From assembly GCF_002943525.1 (NCBI RefSeq), contig NZ_CP025394.1:6525001-6589000 (forward strand): DNA of 64,000 nucleotides, given 5' to 3'. The translations under genes and the position numbers were made by a program. Below the pieces are notes generated by a model. That model was not told the DNA's origin and searched no databases. It worked only from the letters and a program-made list of their open reading frames with translations. Each line of letters opens with the position of its first letter. Positions within the stretch are counted from its first letter, which is position 1. This stretch comes from Kitasatospora sp. MMS16-BH015 (GTDB lineage: Bacteria; Actinomycetota; Actinomycetes; Streptomycetales; Streptomycetaceae). This document shows, piece by piece, positions 49,830-60,585 of the stretch.

Positions 49830-50981
49830 ATGAAGATCCTGCACGTCATCACCGGCCTCGCGGCCGGCGGCGCCGAACGGCAGCTCCAGCTGCTGCTGCG
49901 GCACCTGCCGGAGCGTCACCACTGCGAGGTGGCCACCCTCACCAACCCCGGCGCGGTGGCCGCCGCGCTGCGGGCCGACGGCGTCACCGTGCACGACCTG
50001 CGGATGCGCGGCAACCGCGACCTGGCCGTGCTGCCCCGGCTCACCCGGCTGGTCCGCACCGGCGGCTACGACCTGGTGCACACCCATCTCTACCGGGCCG
50101 GGCTCTACGGCCGGCTGGCCGCCCGGCTCGGCGGGGTGCGGGCGGTGGTGGCCACCGAGCACTCGCTGCACCCCGGGGTGATCGAGGGCCGGGCCGTCAC
50201 CCCCGGCGTCAAGGCGCTCTACCTCGCCGCCGAGCGGCTCGGCTCCACCACTGTCGCGGTCTCCCGCCAGGTGGCCGGCACCCTCGACACCTGGGGCGTG
50301 CGGCGGGTCGACCTGCTGCCCAACGGCGTGGACGCCGCCCGCTACGCGCTGCCCACCGCCTCCCGGGCGGCGCTGCGGCAGACGGTGCGGGCCGAGCTGG
50401 GCCTGCCGCAGCAGGCCTGGGTGATCGGCGCGGTCGGCCGGCTGGTGCCGGGCAAGCGGTTCGAGATCCTGATCGACACCCTGGCCGAGCTGACCGCCCT
50501 GGCGGAGCAGCACCCCGCCCTGCGCGAGCCCTGGCTGCTGCTGGTCGGCGCCGGCCCGCAGCAGCCGGAGCTGCTGCGCCGGGCCACCCTGCGCGGCGTC
50601 CGGTCCCGGGTGCTCTGCACCGGCGAGCGGGACGACATCCCCGAGCTGCTGGCCGCGATGGACGTGCTGGCCGCTCCCTCCACCGAGGAGACCTTCGGCC
50701 TGACCGTCCTGGAGGCGCTGGCCGCCGGCCTGCCGGTACGGCACAGCGCCTGCCCGGCCCTGGACGAGTTGCCCGCCGAGGCCGCCCCCGGCGCCGAGCG
50801 GATCGACTCCGACACCGCCGCGTACACCGCCGCGCTCTGCGAACTCTGGAGCCGCCGCTCCACCCCGCTGCCCCAGCCGCCCGCCGTGGCCCATTACGAC
50901 ATCGCCCGGATCGCCGACGGCCTCGCCCAGCTCTACGACCGGCTGCGGCCGGTCGCCCCCCGCCCCGTCGTCCGGGCCTGA
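49830..50981 (+). CDS. GT4-type glycosyltransferase
   Basis: A 383-aa GT-B enzyme. KILHVITGLAAGGAERQLQL is a classic group 1 start, LVHTHLYRAGLYGRLAARLG follows, LPNGVDAARY, GAVGRLVPGKRFEILIDTLA, and the acidic motif STEETFGLTVLEALAAGLPV. It adds a later sugar of the repeat unit; donor unknown. About 95 nt separate it from the deacetylase gene. Confidence 0.9.
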   Translation: MKILHVITGLAAGGAERQLQLLLRHLPERHHCEVATLTNPGAVAAALRADGVTVHDLRMRGNRDLAVLPRLTRLVRTGGYDLVHTHLYRAGLYGRLAARLGGVRAVVATEHSLHPGVIEGRAVTPGVKALYLAAERLGSTTVAVSRQVAGTLDTWGVRRVDLLPNGVDAARYALPTASRAALRQTVRAELGLPQQAWVIGAVGRLVPGKRFEILIDTLAELTALAEQHPALREPWLLLVGAGPQQPELLRRATLRGVRSRVLCTGERDDIPELLAAMDVLAAPSTEETFGLTVLEALAAGLPVRHSACPALDELPAEAAPGAERIDSDTAAYTAALCELWSRRSTPLPQPPAVAHYDIARIADGLAQLYDRLRPVAPRPVVRA

Positions 50982-51065
50982 GCCCCCGTCCCCCGTGTCC
51001 CCCCGACGAATAGCCCGTGGCACCGCGCTCCCGCGGCCACCCCGACCGAGCCTAGGAGCCCCCTG

Positions 51066-51725
51066 ATGTCCGAACTGCGCCGCACCGTGCGCACCCTGTC
51101 CCGCCGCTGGTGGCCGGTGGCGGTCGCCGTCCCGCTCGGCGCGGTGGCCGGCGCGGGCTACGCCGCCGTCGCCCACCCCAGCTACGCCGCCAACTCCTAC
51201 GTGGTGGTCGTCCCGCAGACGGCCGGCGAGGCCGCCACCGCCGTCAACTTCGCCCAGGCCTACGGCCGCCTGGCCGGCCAGCCCCAGGTGCTCGCCGCCG
51301 CCGCCGCGGAGACCGGCCACTCCGTGGCGACCCTGGCCGGGCTGGTCAGCGGCACCACCTCCCCGGACGCCCCGGTCATCGACATCACCGGCACCAGCCG
51401 CCGCCCCGAGGACGCCGTCCGCAACGCCGACGCCGTGGCCCGCTCCCTGGTCGCCTTCGCCAACACCAGCAGCAAGGAGACCGGCGTGCGCCTCGTCCCC
51501 CTCGCCGCCGCCGCCGAACCCGACGCCCCCACCACCCCCTCCGCCGCCCTCGACACCGCAGTCGGCGCCGCCGCCGGCGTCCTCCTCGGCACCCTCACCG
51601 TCCTCACCCGCCGCCGCCCCACCCCCGACACCCCCGAGACCACCCCCGCCCCGCCCCGCCCCCGCACCGAAGAGCCCGCCACCGAGGAGCCCAATACCCC
51701 GCAGGAATCGGGGAGCCGGCGATGA
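51066..51725 (+). CDS. Wzz-like chain-length/co-polymerase protein without kinase domain
   Basis: A 219-aa protein with an N-terminal membrane helix (WWPVAVAVPLGAVAGAGYAA), an extracytoplasmic Wzz-like stretch (SYAANSYVVVVPQTAGEAAT ... IDITGTSRRPEDAVRNADAV) and a second helix (VGAAAGVLLGTLTVLTRRR), ending in a Pro/Glu-rich cytoplasmic tail. The tyrosine-kinase domain often fused in Gram-positive co-polymerases is missing. It overlaps the next gene by ATGA. Confidence 0.8.
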   Translation: MSELRRTVRTLSRRWWPVAVAVPLGAVAGAGYAAVAHPSYAANSYVVVVPQTAGEAATAVNFAQAYGRLAGQPQVLAAAAAETGHSVATLAGLVSGTTSPDAPVIDITGTSRRPEDAVRNADAVARSLVAFANTSSKETGVRLVPLAAAAEPDAPTTPSAALDTAVGAAAGVLLGTLTVLTRRRPTPDTPETTPAPPRPRTEEPATEEPNTPQESGSRR

Positions 51726-53056
51726 CGAGCGACAACCAGCCCCGACCCGCCGCCAACAGCCCGGCCCGCCAGCCCGCCACGGGCACCCCCGCCCCGGCGA
51801 GCCGCGCAGCTGGCTCGGCAACGGAGACCGCCTCGGTCAGCCCGGTGCCGGCGCAGCCCGGTGCCGGCGCGGGGGGTGCTGGTGCGCCGGGCGCGGCCCC
51901 GGCGCATCCTGCCTCGGCCGCCGTCCCCTCCCAAGGGGCTGCTCCCGAGGTCTGGAGCGCCGAAGTGCTCCGCTCGGACGACGCCCTCGACACGCTTGCC
52001 GACGAGTGGGACGACCTGGCCGGGCGATGTGCCACGGCCACCTCGTTCCAGGCGGCCGCCTGGGTGCGGTCCTGGTGGCGGCAGTACGGGCGGCCGGGTG
52101 GGCTGGTGGTGGTGACGGTGCGGCGGGACGGGCGGCTGGTCGGGGCGGCGGCGCTGCGGCGGCGGGGGCCGTTCGGGGGGCTGACCAATCTCGGGGCCGG
52201 CCTGGTGGACTTCACCGACGTGCTGCTGGACGACGGCTGTGCCGACCGGGCCGCCGCCGAGCTGGCCGCCGCGCTGCCGCTGCGGCGGCCCTGGCACAGC
52301 CTGGAGCTCCGCGAGGTCCACCCCGAGGCCGCCGTCCAGCGGGTCTTCGAGGCCTGGCCGGGCCGTCGGCACCGGCTGGCCGACTCCCTCTGCCAGTACC
52401 TCCCGGCCGTCCCGATGGACGAGCTGCTCAAGCGCCTGCCGGGCAGGACGGCCCAGCGCAGCCGCGTCAAGCAGCGCAAGATCGCCGAATCCGGCGTCCG
52501 GGTCAGCTCGGCCACGCCCGAGCAGGTGCCCGAGGCCGTCCGGGAGCTGCTCGCGCTGCACTTCCTCCAGTGGCAGGAGCGCGGCGTCACCGCCGAACAC
52601 CGCACCGAGCGCTTCGCCGCCCACCTGATCGAGTCCACCACCGGCCTGGTGGCCACCGGCCGGGCCGCCGTGCACCGCTACGAGCTGGACGGCGAGCCGG
52701 TGGCGGTCAACCTGCTGCTGCTCTGCCCGTCCTTCGGCGGCCTCTACATGTACGGCGCGCACCCGAAGCTGCGCGAGCGGCTCGACATCGCGGGCCTGCT
52801 GTTCGGCGTGGCGCTGGACGAGGTGCGCGGCCGGGGGATCCCGGTGCTGAGCCTGCTACGCGGCCAGGAGCCGTACAAGCAGCGCTGGCGCCCGGACCAG
52901 CTGCCCAACCAGCGCCTGGTGCTGGGCCCGGGTCGACTCGCCCCGGCCGCCGCGGCCCGGGCCTGCCGGGTGCGGGTCCGCCAGACGGCGGCCCGGCTGA
53001 TCAGCACCCGGCTGCCCCGCCTGAAGGAGGCCCTACTGGCCCGCCGCCGCAGCTGA
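51722..53056 (+). CDS. FemAB/GNAT-like acyltransferase (CelD/BcsL type)
   Basis: A 444-aa protein. The first ~75 residues are Pro/Ala/Ser-rich and disordered; then two GNAT-like halves typical of CelD/BcsL proteins: DEWDDLAGRCATATSFQAAA, SWWRQYGRPGGLVVVTVRRD, then HRYELDGEPVAVNLLLLCPS, LYMYGAHPKLRE and LSLLRGQEPYKQRW. It probably acylates a sugar of the exopolysaccharide. Its 3' end overlaps the convergent glycosidase gene by 24 nt, so transcription of one could interfere with the other. Confidence 0.8.
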   Translation: MTSDNQPRPAANSPARQPATGTPAPASRAAGSATETASVSPVPAQPGAGAGGAGAPGAAPAHPASAAVPSQGAAPEVWSAEVLRSDDALDTLADEWDDLAGRCATATSFQAAAWVRSWWRQYGRPGGLVVVTVRRDGRLVGAAALRRRGPFGGLTNLGAGLVDFTDVLLDDGCADRAAAELAAALPLRRPWHSLELREVHPEAAVQRVFEAWPGRRHRLADSLCQYLPAVPMDELLKRLPGRTAQRSRVKQRKIAESGVRVSSATPEQVPEAVRELLALHFLQWQERGVTAEHRTERFAAHLIESTTGLVATGRAAVHRYELDGEPVAVNLLLLCPSFGGLYMYGAHPKLRERLDIAGLLFGVALDEVRGRGIPVLSLLRGQEPYKQRWRPDQLPNQRLVLGPGRLAPAAAARACRVRVRQTAARLISTRLPRLKEALLARRRS

Positions 53057-54187
53057 GGGCGCGGCCGGCCCCACCACCCCGGCCGGGAGGTTCACGGCCG
53101 GGGGGTTCACGGCGGACCACGGGTTGGCCGCGCCCTTCGAACCGGACATCAGCTGCTTGAAGACGGCGCTGGAGCGCGGATTGCGGTCGCACCCCCAGAA
53201 GCCGTGCGGGCAGTAGTCGGTGAGGGTCTGGTAGCTGGTGTCGTGGGTGCGCATCCACTCGACCATCCGGCGGACGAACTCGGGGTTGTCCCCGTTGCGG
53301 AACAGCCCCCACTCCGGGTACGAGACGGGCTTGCCGCGCTTGGCGGCGAACTCGACCTGGTCCTGCAGCCCGTACGGCTCGGATACGTACTGGTCGAAGG
53401 TGGCGCCGGCCGGCTGGTCGTAGCTGTCCATGCCGATGATGTCGACCACGTCGTCGCCGGGGTAGCAGCGCGTCCAGGGGATGGCGTCCAGCCCCCGGGT
53501 GGGGTCGAAGTCGAAGCGGAAGTGCTGGCCGGGCACCGAGCGCATCACGCCTACGATCCGCCGCCAGTACGCCTTCCAGGCCGCCGGATCGGGCCGGCAG
53601 CGGCTGGTGTAGGTGGTGCCGTTCATCTCCCAGCCGAGGGTGATGATCGTGTCGCCGCCGCCGAAGGCGACCAGCTTGCGTGCCAGCTTGAGGAAGTGCC
53701 GGTCGAACTCGCCCTGGTTGCCCCGGGCGAGCAGCTTGGCCACCTCGGGGTCGGGGATGTTCCCCTCGTTCGGCACCAGCATCGGCACGCCGAGCACGAG
53801 CTTGCGCCCGGGGTCGGCCAGCCGCCACTGCGACCAGAGGCCGAGCACCACCGGATCGCCCTCGATGTCGCCCCAGCCGTTCCCGGCCAGGTAGGTGTGG
53901 CCGACCTGCATGTTGGCGCCGTTCAGCCACTGGGACATCCGCCGGATCTGCGGGATGTAGTTGTCCCAGCTGCCGACGAAGGCCCCGAACGGCGCCTCGT
54001 GCCGGGCCCGCTGCACGGCGGGCCGCGGCGCGGCACCCCGCAGCTGCCCGCCGTCCGCGGCCAGCGCGTCGGAGGAGAGGGCGGCCCGCCGCTCGCCCTG
54101 GTCCACCGGAGCACCCGGGGGCACGCTCGCGGTGGTGACCAGCAGCAGCAACGAGGCAGCGGCCAGGGTGAGCCGGGCCAAGCGCAT
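53033..54187 (-). CDS. Secreted glycoside hydrolase, GH26 (beta-mannanase)-like
   Basis: A 384-aa protein with a signal peptide (LARLTLAAASLLLLVTTASV). FGAFVGSWDNYIPQIRRMSQ starts the barrel, ITLGWEMNGTTY has the candidate acid/base Glu, DIIGMDSYD and SYPEWGLFRNGD the candidate nucleophile Glu, in the order expected of GH26. Its convergent placement at the end of the exopolysaccharide cluster suggests it trims or degrades the polymer. Substrate is inferred only. Confidence 0.8.
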   Translation of the reverse strand: MRLARLTLAAASLLLLVTTASVPPGAPVDQGERRAALSSDALAADGGQLRGAAPRPAVQRARHEAPFGAFVGSWDNYIPQIRRMSQWLNGANMQVGHTYLAGNGWGDIEGDPVVLGLWSQWRLADPGRKLVLGVPMLVPNEGNIPDPEVAKLLARGNQGEFDRHFLKLARKLVAFGGGDTIITLGWEMNGTTYTSRCRPDPAAWKAYWRRIVGVMRSVPGQHFRFDFDPTRGLDAIPWTRCYPGDDVVDIIGMDSYDQPAGATFDQYVSEPYGLQDQVEFAAKRGKPVSYPEWGLFRNGDNPEFVRRMVEWMRTHDTSYQTLTDYCPHGFWGCDRNPRSSAVFKQLMSGSKGAANPWSAVNPPAVNLPAGVVGPAAPSAAAAGQ

Positions 54188-54283
54188 GGTGCCTCTCCTC
54201 GCGGTGATGGGACGTCACCACGACGGTAAGCCCACACACCGTCAGAAAAGCTGCATGTCACTCAAAAGAGGACAAGCCGGCCG

Positions 54284-55162
54284 TCAGCCGAAGGTATTGC
54301 ACTGAGCCATGTCCCCGCTCCGGTACCCGGTGGTGAACCACTGCTGCCGCTGCGCCGCCGAGCCGTGCGTCCAGCTCTCCGGGTTGACCCGGCCGGTGGC
54401 GGCCTTCTGGATCCGGTCGTCGCCGACGGCGGCGGCCGCGTCCAGGCCCTGGGCGATGTCCGCGTCCGTCAACTTGGCGATCAGCGGCCGGCCGGTCGAG
54501 GGCTGCGGCGTCTTGACGGCGTTGTTGGCCCAGACGCCCGCGTAGCAGTCGGCCTGGAGCTCCAGCTTGACCGAGCCGCTGTCGGCCCCGGCCCGGGAGT
54601 TGCCCACCTTCGCCGTCTGCCCGGTGAGCGACTGGATGTGGTGCCCGTACTCGTGCGCGATCACGTACGCCTCGGCGAACGGCCCGCCCTTGGCGCCGAA
54701 CTTGCTGCTCAGCTCGGAGAAGAAGCCGAGGTCCACGTAGGCCTTGTGGTCACCGGGGCAGTAGAACGGCCCGACGGCCGAGCTGGCCGAGCCGCAGGCG
54801 GTGGAGACCCGGTTGGTGAAGAGCACGGTGTCGGCGGGGGAGTACCGCACCCCGCGCCGCGGCAGCTCCCCGCTCCAGTAGGTCTGCACGCTGTTGACCA
54901 CCGCGACGATCCGGCAGTCCTGCCGCTGGTTGGCGTCGGCCCCGGTCTTGCAGGTCTGCTGCACCTGCCCGGCCGTGCTCGGCCCCGCCGAGGTGCTCCC
55001 GCCGCCGGAGAGCCCGAGCAGCTGCGGGTCGAGCCCGAACACCAGCGCGAGCAGTAGACCGATCACGCCCACCCCGCCGCCGATCGCCATCTTCCCGCCC
55101 GGCAGACCCCGCCGGTCCTCCACCTGGGAGGTGTCCAGATCCGCCTGATCGTCGAACTGCAT
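54284..55162 (-). CDS. Neutral zinc metallopeptidase (YpfJ family)
   Basis: A 292-aa membrane-anchored protein. The N-terminal ~25 residues are acidic/cytoplasmic, followed by one membrane helix ([20 protein letters not shown]) and an extracellular domain. The zinc motif HEYGHH is in [17 protein letters not shown], and a downstream [10 protein letters not shown] supplies the third ligand Glu. Several Cys suggest disulfides. ATG 55162 gives the usual length; the frame is open further upstream but without coding character. Physiological target unknown. Confidence 0.88.
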   Translation of the reverse strand: MQFDDQADLDTSQVEDRRGLPGGKMAIGGGVGVIGLLLALVFGLDPQLLGLSGGGSTSAGPSTAGQVQQTCKTGADANQRQDCRIVAVVNSVQTYWSGELPRRGVRYSPADTVLFTNRVSTACGSASSAVGPFYCPGDHKAYVDLGFFSELSSKFGAKGGPFAEAYVIAHEYGHHIQSLTGQTAKVGNSRAGADSGSVKLELQADCYAGVWANNAVKTPQPSTGRPLIAKLTDADIAQGLDAAAAVGDDRIQKAATGRVNPESWTHGSAAQRQQWFTTGYRSGDMAQCNTFG

Positions 55163-55346
55163 GCTGTCCCGCCTCTGTAACAGTCCTGCCCCCGTCGCAG
55201 TCGCAACATAGCGGCCCGGGCCCGCCGGAGCCCAGTGGAACCCGCAGGTGGGGGCCGTCAATCGGCCGCTCCCGGTCACCCCGTCCGTCCGGTGGTCAAG
55301 CCGTGTCCATCAGACGGACAGCTCGTTCGGGCGGTACGCTCCCGCC

Positions 55347-56249
55347 GTGTCCCGGAACCCGCTGCGTGCCCTGACCCGCCGTTCCCTGCTCCCCACCCTG
55401 GCCGTCGTGCTGGTGCTCGGAGCGGGAGCCGCCGCACACGCGAACCGTCCGGTGCCCTTCGGCGACCGGGTCGCCGAGCCCGGTGCGGCCGACGCCAGCC
55501 CGGTGGGCGCGCAGTCGCTGGACACCGGCTCGCTGGAGCTCAAGGTCGGCCCCGGCCTGGAGGCGTACGACCGCTCCGGCACCCACCTCTGGTCCTACCG
55601 CCGCGAGGGCGCGACCGCGCTGCACCTGGCGATGGCCGGCCAGAGCGCGGTGGTGGTCTGGGACGACGGCATGGTCACCTCCGTCCGCCCCGAGGACCAC
55701 ACCGTGCGGTGGCACCGGGCCGTGCCCGGCCTGAGCGAGTGGCTGCACGGCGAGGACGAGCCCGGCGCCGACACCCGGACGGCCGAGCAGAAGCAGGAGA
55801 TCGCCGTCGAGCGGGCCGCCGCCGCCCTGCAGACCGCCACCGAGGACGAGCCCTGGGTGGCCGTGGTGACCCCGGGCCTGACCATGGGCTTCCGCGACCG
55901 CGACGGCGACCTGCGCTTCAACGCCCGCCCGCTGAGCGGCTGCCTCTACGACCCGCTGCGGGCCGTGCACACCGAGGACGCCGTCCTGGTGCCCCGCACC
56001 TGCACCGGCACCAACGGCTCCGGCCACCCCCTCCCCGGCGGCATCACCGGCTTCCGCCTCAGCCGCCCCGGCTGGCAGCTCCCGGCCGGCCCCGCCGTCA
56101 AGCTCCAGCGCCAGGACACCCACCGCGTCCTGATCGACGACGGCCCCGTGGTCGGCCGCCGCACCTTCGACACCCAGCTCGGCGCCGCCGTCACCCCCTG
56201 CGGCGTCCCGGCCCTGCCCTTCGCTGCCGCAGCCAGTTGCACGCTCTAG
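55347..56249 (+). CDS. Secreted protein with PQQ-propeller-like repeats
   Basis: A 300-aa protein. An N-terminal signal or anchor (RRSLLPTLAVVLVLGAGAAA) is followed by segments of beta-propeller flavour (GLEAYDRSGTHLWSYRREGA, AVVVWDDGMVTSVRPEDHTV, RWHRAVPG). Three or more Cys at the C-terminal half. No enzymatic motif. GTG 55347 is preferred because the next in-frame residues form the signal. The gene ends 1 nt into an inverted repeat that should act as terminator. Confidence 0.7.
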   Translation: MSRNPLRALTRRSLLPTLAVVLVLGAGAAAHANRPVPFGDRVAEPGAADASPVGAQSLDTGSLELKVGPGLEAYDRSGTHLWSYRREGATALHLAMAGQSAVVVWDDGMVTSVRPEDHTVRWHRAVPGLSEWLHGEDEPGADTRTAEQKQEIAVERAAAALQTATEDEPWVAVVTPGLTMGFRDRDGDLRFNARPLSGCLYDPLRAVHTEDAVLVPRTCTGTNGSGHPLPGGITGFRLSRPGWQLPAGPAVKLQRQDTHRVLIDDGPVVGRRTFDTQLGAAVTPCGVPALPFAAAASCTL

Positions 56250-56319
56250 GGGCGCGGGGAACTGCGCGCCCGACCCCGTGTGAAGCTGCACGGTTGCGCG
56301 CGCCGTTCCCCGCGCCCCT
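56248..56319. terminator. Inverted pair of the dispersed repeat forming a long hairpin
   Basis: One arm (56248-56268) and its reverse complement (56299-56319) match at 20 of 21 positions, separated by 30 nt. It starts at the stop codon of the secreted-protein gene. This is the same GCGCGGGGAAC repeat as at 3994, 6138 and 9136, here in its full palindromic form. Confidence 0.82.
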
Positions 56320-56488
56320 GAAGTGGTTGCTCTGAGTGCAGCCCCTCTCCCCTCCCGGAAAACCCCGACCGGGTCTCTCAGGGCGCCCGGTAGACTGGGC
56401 CGTATGGCTGTTATCCCCGGGCATTAGCGCCGAGCGCCGCGCCCCTCACGACACGCCGCCCGCTCTCTGCCCAGGAGTCCTCACAGCC

Positions 56489-58087
<1,599 letters not shown>

Positions 58088-58432
58088 TCCCTCCCGCGCG
58101 ACCGCCTCACGTAGACGTATGCTCCGCCGTCCGTCGTAGAAAACCTCAGCTCCCGCAGAGATCGGGAATGGGAGACTGCGAGATTCCGTTTTCGCGTCTC
58201 CAGCACCGCCCCGCCCGCGATTTCGCGGCGGGGCGGTGCTGCTGATCAGCCCTTTCGCCGCGCCGGGCCCGGGGGCGCGGGGGCGCGTGTCTCTGAGTGA
58301 GCGCCCTTGTGCGCCGTGAGCACCACCGGCAGACTGCGCTTTCCCGGTATCGACCTTGTCGAATGGGTGGCCAGGACGCTGGCTATGGGTGATCATGGGA
58401 ATCTGACCGAGCACAGCTATGAGGAGGCACGG
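58088..58432. other. 345-nt gap between ABC-F and small HTH genes
   Basis: It contains the ABC-F terminator hairpin (58201-58241) and the promoter/leader of the small HTH gene. No additional gene is supported, although the HTH frame is open upstream to 58307. Confidence 0.5.
58201..58241 (+). terminator. Terminator downstream of the ABC-F gene
   Basis: CAGCACCGCCCCGCCCGCGA (58201-58220) pairs with TCGCGGCGGGGCGGTGCTG (58223-58241): 19 bp with one bulged C and a 2-nt loop. Confidence 0.9.
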
Positions 58433-58666
58433 GTGGCCGAGACTCTGAAAAAGGGCAGCCGGGTAACCGGGGCCGCGCGTGAGAAGCTCGCGGCCGATCT
58501 GAAGAAGAAATACGACTCCGGTGCGTCCATCCGCGCCCTCGCGGAGGAGACCGGCCGCTCCTATGGCTTCGTGCACCGCATGCTGAGCGAGTCCGGAGTG
58601 ATCCTCCGAGGCCGCGGCGGTGCCACGCGGGGCAAGAACAAGGCCACGGCGGGAGCCGGTTCCTGA
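58433..58666 (+). CDS. Small helix-turn-helix protein
   Basis: A 77-aa basic protein. Residues ~8-50 form a resolvase-type HTH: AAREKLAADLKKKYDSGASI, RALAEETGRSYGFVHRMLSE. The C-terminal tail is Gly/Arg/Lys-rich (RGRGGATRGKNK) and could contact the DNA minor groove. GTG 58433 is chosen because AGGAGG lies 5 nt upstream. It looks like a conserved actinobacterial nucleoid/regulatory protein; role unknown. Confidence 0.82.
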   Translation: MAETLKKGSRVTGAAREKLAADLKKKYDSGASIRALAEETGRSYGFVHRMLSESGVILRGRGGATRGKNKATAGAGS

Positions 58667-58937
58667 CAGTTCGCCGAGTGGCGGTCGGCAATTCTGCGTG
58701 AACACTTCCGTCGGGACTTCATTGCACCAAATGCTCCAGACGATTCGGCGGCCGGGCGACCGGGCCGCCGATCGTCATTTCATGGCACTTTTAACCGCGC
58801 AGTGAGACAACCGGCCCGGACAAGTAGGCCGGACAACTCCTTCGGGCGGACCTCGACAACGCTGTTACTCTCCAGTAGCTTCACGTTGTCCTAGCTTCGC
58901 GTGTCCGCGCAGTCCCGCGCCCGCTGGAGGTACATCC
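58667..58937 (+). promoter_or_regulatory. Leader of the enoyl-CoA hydratase gene with a TACT-AGTA palindrome
   Basis: An AT-richer 271-nt region. GTTACTCTCCAGTAGC (58864-58879) is a near-perfect palindrome (TACT-N4-AGTA core) about 60 nt before the hydratase start, in operator position. A GGCGGCC/GGCCGCC hairpin lies near 58749-58771. No gene seen. Confidence 0.45.
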
Positions 58938-59741
58938 ATGACCACCCCCGTCCTCGAAGACCAGCAGCTCTGGGAGCAGGCCGGCGTCCGGCTCGAGCTC
59001 GACGGCGAGACGGCCACCGTCACGCTCTGCCGCCCCGAGCGCCGCAACGCCCAGTCGCCCGCGATGTGGCGCGCGCTGGCCGGCATCGGCCGGGCGCTGC
59101 CGGGCACCGTGCGGGTGGTCCTGCTGCGGGCGGAGGGCGTCTCCTTCTCGGCCGGCCTCGACCGGGCCATGTTCACCCCCGAGGGCATCCCCGGCGAGCC
59201 GAACTTCATCGCCCTGGCCCACGCCGAGGACAAGGAGCTGGACGAGACCATCGCCTTCTACCAGGAGGCGTTCACCTGGTGGCGCCGCCCGGACCTGATC
59301 AGCATCGCCGCCGTCCAGGGCCACGCGGTGGGCGCCGGCTTCCAGCTGGCCCTCGCCTGCGACCTGCGGATCGTCGCCGAGGACGTGCAGTTCGCGATGA
59401 AGGAGACCTCGCTCGGCCTGGTCCCCGACCTCACCGGCACCAAGCCGCTGACCGACCTGGTCGGCTACGCCCGCGCGCTGGAGATCTGCGCCACCGGCCG
59501 CTGGGTCGGCGCCGAGGAGTCGGTGGCCAACGGCCTGGCCAACCTGGCCGTCCCCGCCGCCGAGCTGGACGCCGCCGCCCGCGACCTGGCCGCCGCCCTG
59601 CTCGCCGCCCCGCGCAACGCGGTCAACGAGACCAAGGCCCTGCTCCAGGGCGCCGGCGACCGCAGCTACGAGGAGCAGCGCGCCGCCGAGCGGGCCGCCC
59701 AGGCCCGCCGCCTGCGCGACCTCGCCGGCCTCGGCGACTGA
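58938..59741 (+). CDS. Enoyl-CoA hydratase/isomerase family protein
   Basis: A 267-aa crotonase-fold protein. VTLCRPERRNAQSPAMWRAL is the start of the fold, SFSAGLDRAMF the oxyanion-hole loop, and IAAVQGHAVGAGFQLALACD the CoA-site helix. The first catalytic Glu position reads KETSLGLVPDLTGTKPL, where the usual Glu/Pro pattern of hydratases is altered, so the exact reaction is uncertain. ATG 58938 follows TGGAGG. Confidence 0.85.
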   Translation: MTTPVLEDQQLWEQAGVRLELDGETATVTLCRPERRNAQSPAMWRALAGIGRALPGTVRVVLLRAEGVSFSAGLDRAMFTPEGIPGEPNFIALAHAEDKELDETIAFYQEAFTWWRRPDLISIAAVQGHAVGAGFQLALACDLRIVAEDVQFAMKETSLGLVPDLTGTKPLTDLVGYARALEICATGRWVGAEESVANGLANLAVPAAELDAAARDLAAALLAAPRNAVNETKALLQGAGDRSYEEQRAAERAAQARRLRDLAGLGD

Positions 59742-59773
59742 CCCGCCCCCAGCTCGTCGAGCTCCCCTCCCCG

Positions 59774-59805
59774 AACGCCGCAGGTGCCCCGCGCCCTGCG
59801 GCGTT
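59774..59805 (+). terminator. Terminator of the enoyl-CoA hydratase gene
   Basis: AACGCCGCAGG (59774-59784) and CCTGCGGCGTT (59795-59805) pair perfectly over 11 bp and end in TTT. Confidence 0.82.
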
Positions 59806-59894
59806 TGCCGTACCCGCCGTGCGCGGTTCGTGGCGGAGTGTCACAGTTGGGCTGGTTTGCGATATAGCTGGACAGGACACCCCAGGAGACCACC

Positions 59895-60368
59895 GTGCCT
59901 GACACCCCGACGCCCGCCGACCTGCACAAGAACGACCCGCACCGCTCCCCGGACCCGACCGACGAGCGGGGCAAGACCGCGCTCGCCGTCGGCGTGGTGG
60001 AGAAGATCGCCGGGATGGCCGCCCGGGAGGTCGCGGGCATCCACGCCCTCGGCTCCGGGCTCGCCCGGACCTTCGGCGCGATGCGGGACAGGGTGCCGGG
60101 CGGCCGCTCCAGCGTGGGCCGGGGCATCAAGGCCGAGGTCGGCGAGAAGCAGACCGCGATCGACATCGCCCTGGTGGTCGAGTACGGCGTCGTCATCCCG
60201 GTGCTCGCGGCCGAGGTGCGGCAGAACATCATCACTGCCGTGGAGCGGATGACCGGCCTCGAAGTGGTCGAGGTCAACATCGCGGTCAACGACGTCCACC
60301 TGCCGGACGAGCCGGACGTGGACGAGGACGAGGAACCGAGCCGAGGCCAGCGCCCCCGGGTGCAGTAG
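59895..60368 (+). CDS. Asp23/Gls24-family envelope stress protein
   Basis: A 157-aa cytoplasmic protein with the Asp23 core: LAVGVVEKIAGMAAREVAGI, then AIDIALVVEYGVVIPVLAAE and MTGLEVVEVNIAVNDVHLPD. Charged tails flank it. In Firmicutes, Asp23 coats the membrane through AmaP; an AmaP-like gene closes this operon. GTG 59895 starts the first of five closely packed genes. Confidence 0.9.
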   Translation: MPDTPTPADLHKNDPHRSPDPTDERGKTALAVGVVEKIAGMAAREVAGIHALGSGLARTFGAMRDRVPGGRSSVGRGIKAEVGEKQTAIDIALVVEYGVVIPVLAAEVRQNIITAVERMTGLEVVEVNIAVNDVHLPDEPDVDEDEEPSRGQRPRVQ

Positions 60369-60393
60369 GCCGCGACGCAAGAGGAGAGTGCGG

Positions 60394-60585
60394 ATGAATC
60401 TCGCCCTGACGGGCCTGCTGGTCGGCATGGCCCTGGGTTTCGCCGGATACTTCGGCGGGTTCGCCGCCTTCCTCCTGGTCGCCGTGCTCGGCGCCGCCGG
60501 CTTCGTGGTCGGCCGGCTCCTGGAGGGTGACATCGGGCTCGGCGAGCTGGGTGATCTGCTGCGCAGCCGCGACCGGCGCCGGTGA
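60394..60585 (+). CDS. Small membrane protein of the Asp23 operon
   Basis: A 63-aa protein with two hydrophobic segments (NLALTGLLVGMALGFAGYFG, FAAFLLVAVLGAAGFVVG) and a charged tail. ATG 60394 is preferred over GTG 60388 because GAGGAG is at correct spacing (7 nt). Its stop overlaps the next start (GTGA). Such small proteins regularly accompany Asp23 genes in actinobacteria. Confidence 0.82.
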   Translation: MNLALTGLLVGMALGFAGYFGGFAAFLLVAVLGAAGFVVGRLLEGDIGLGELGDLLRSRDRRR

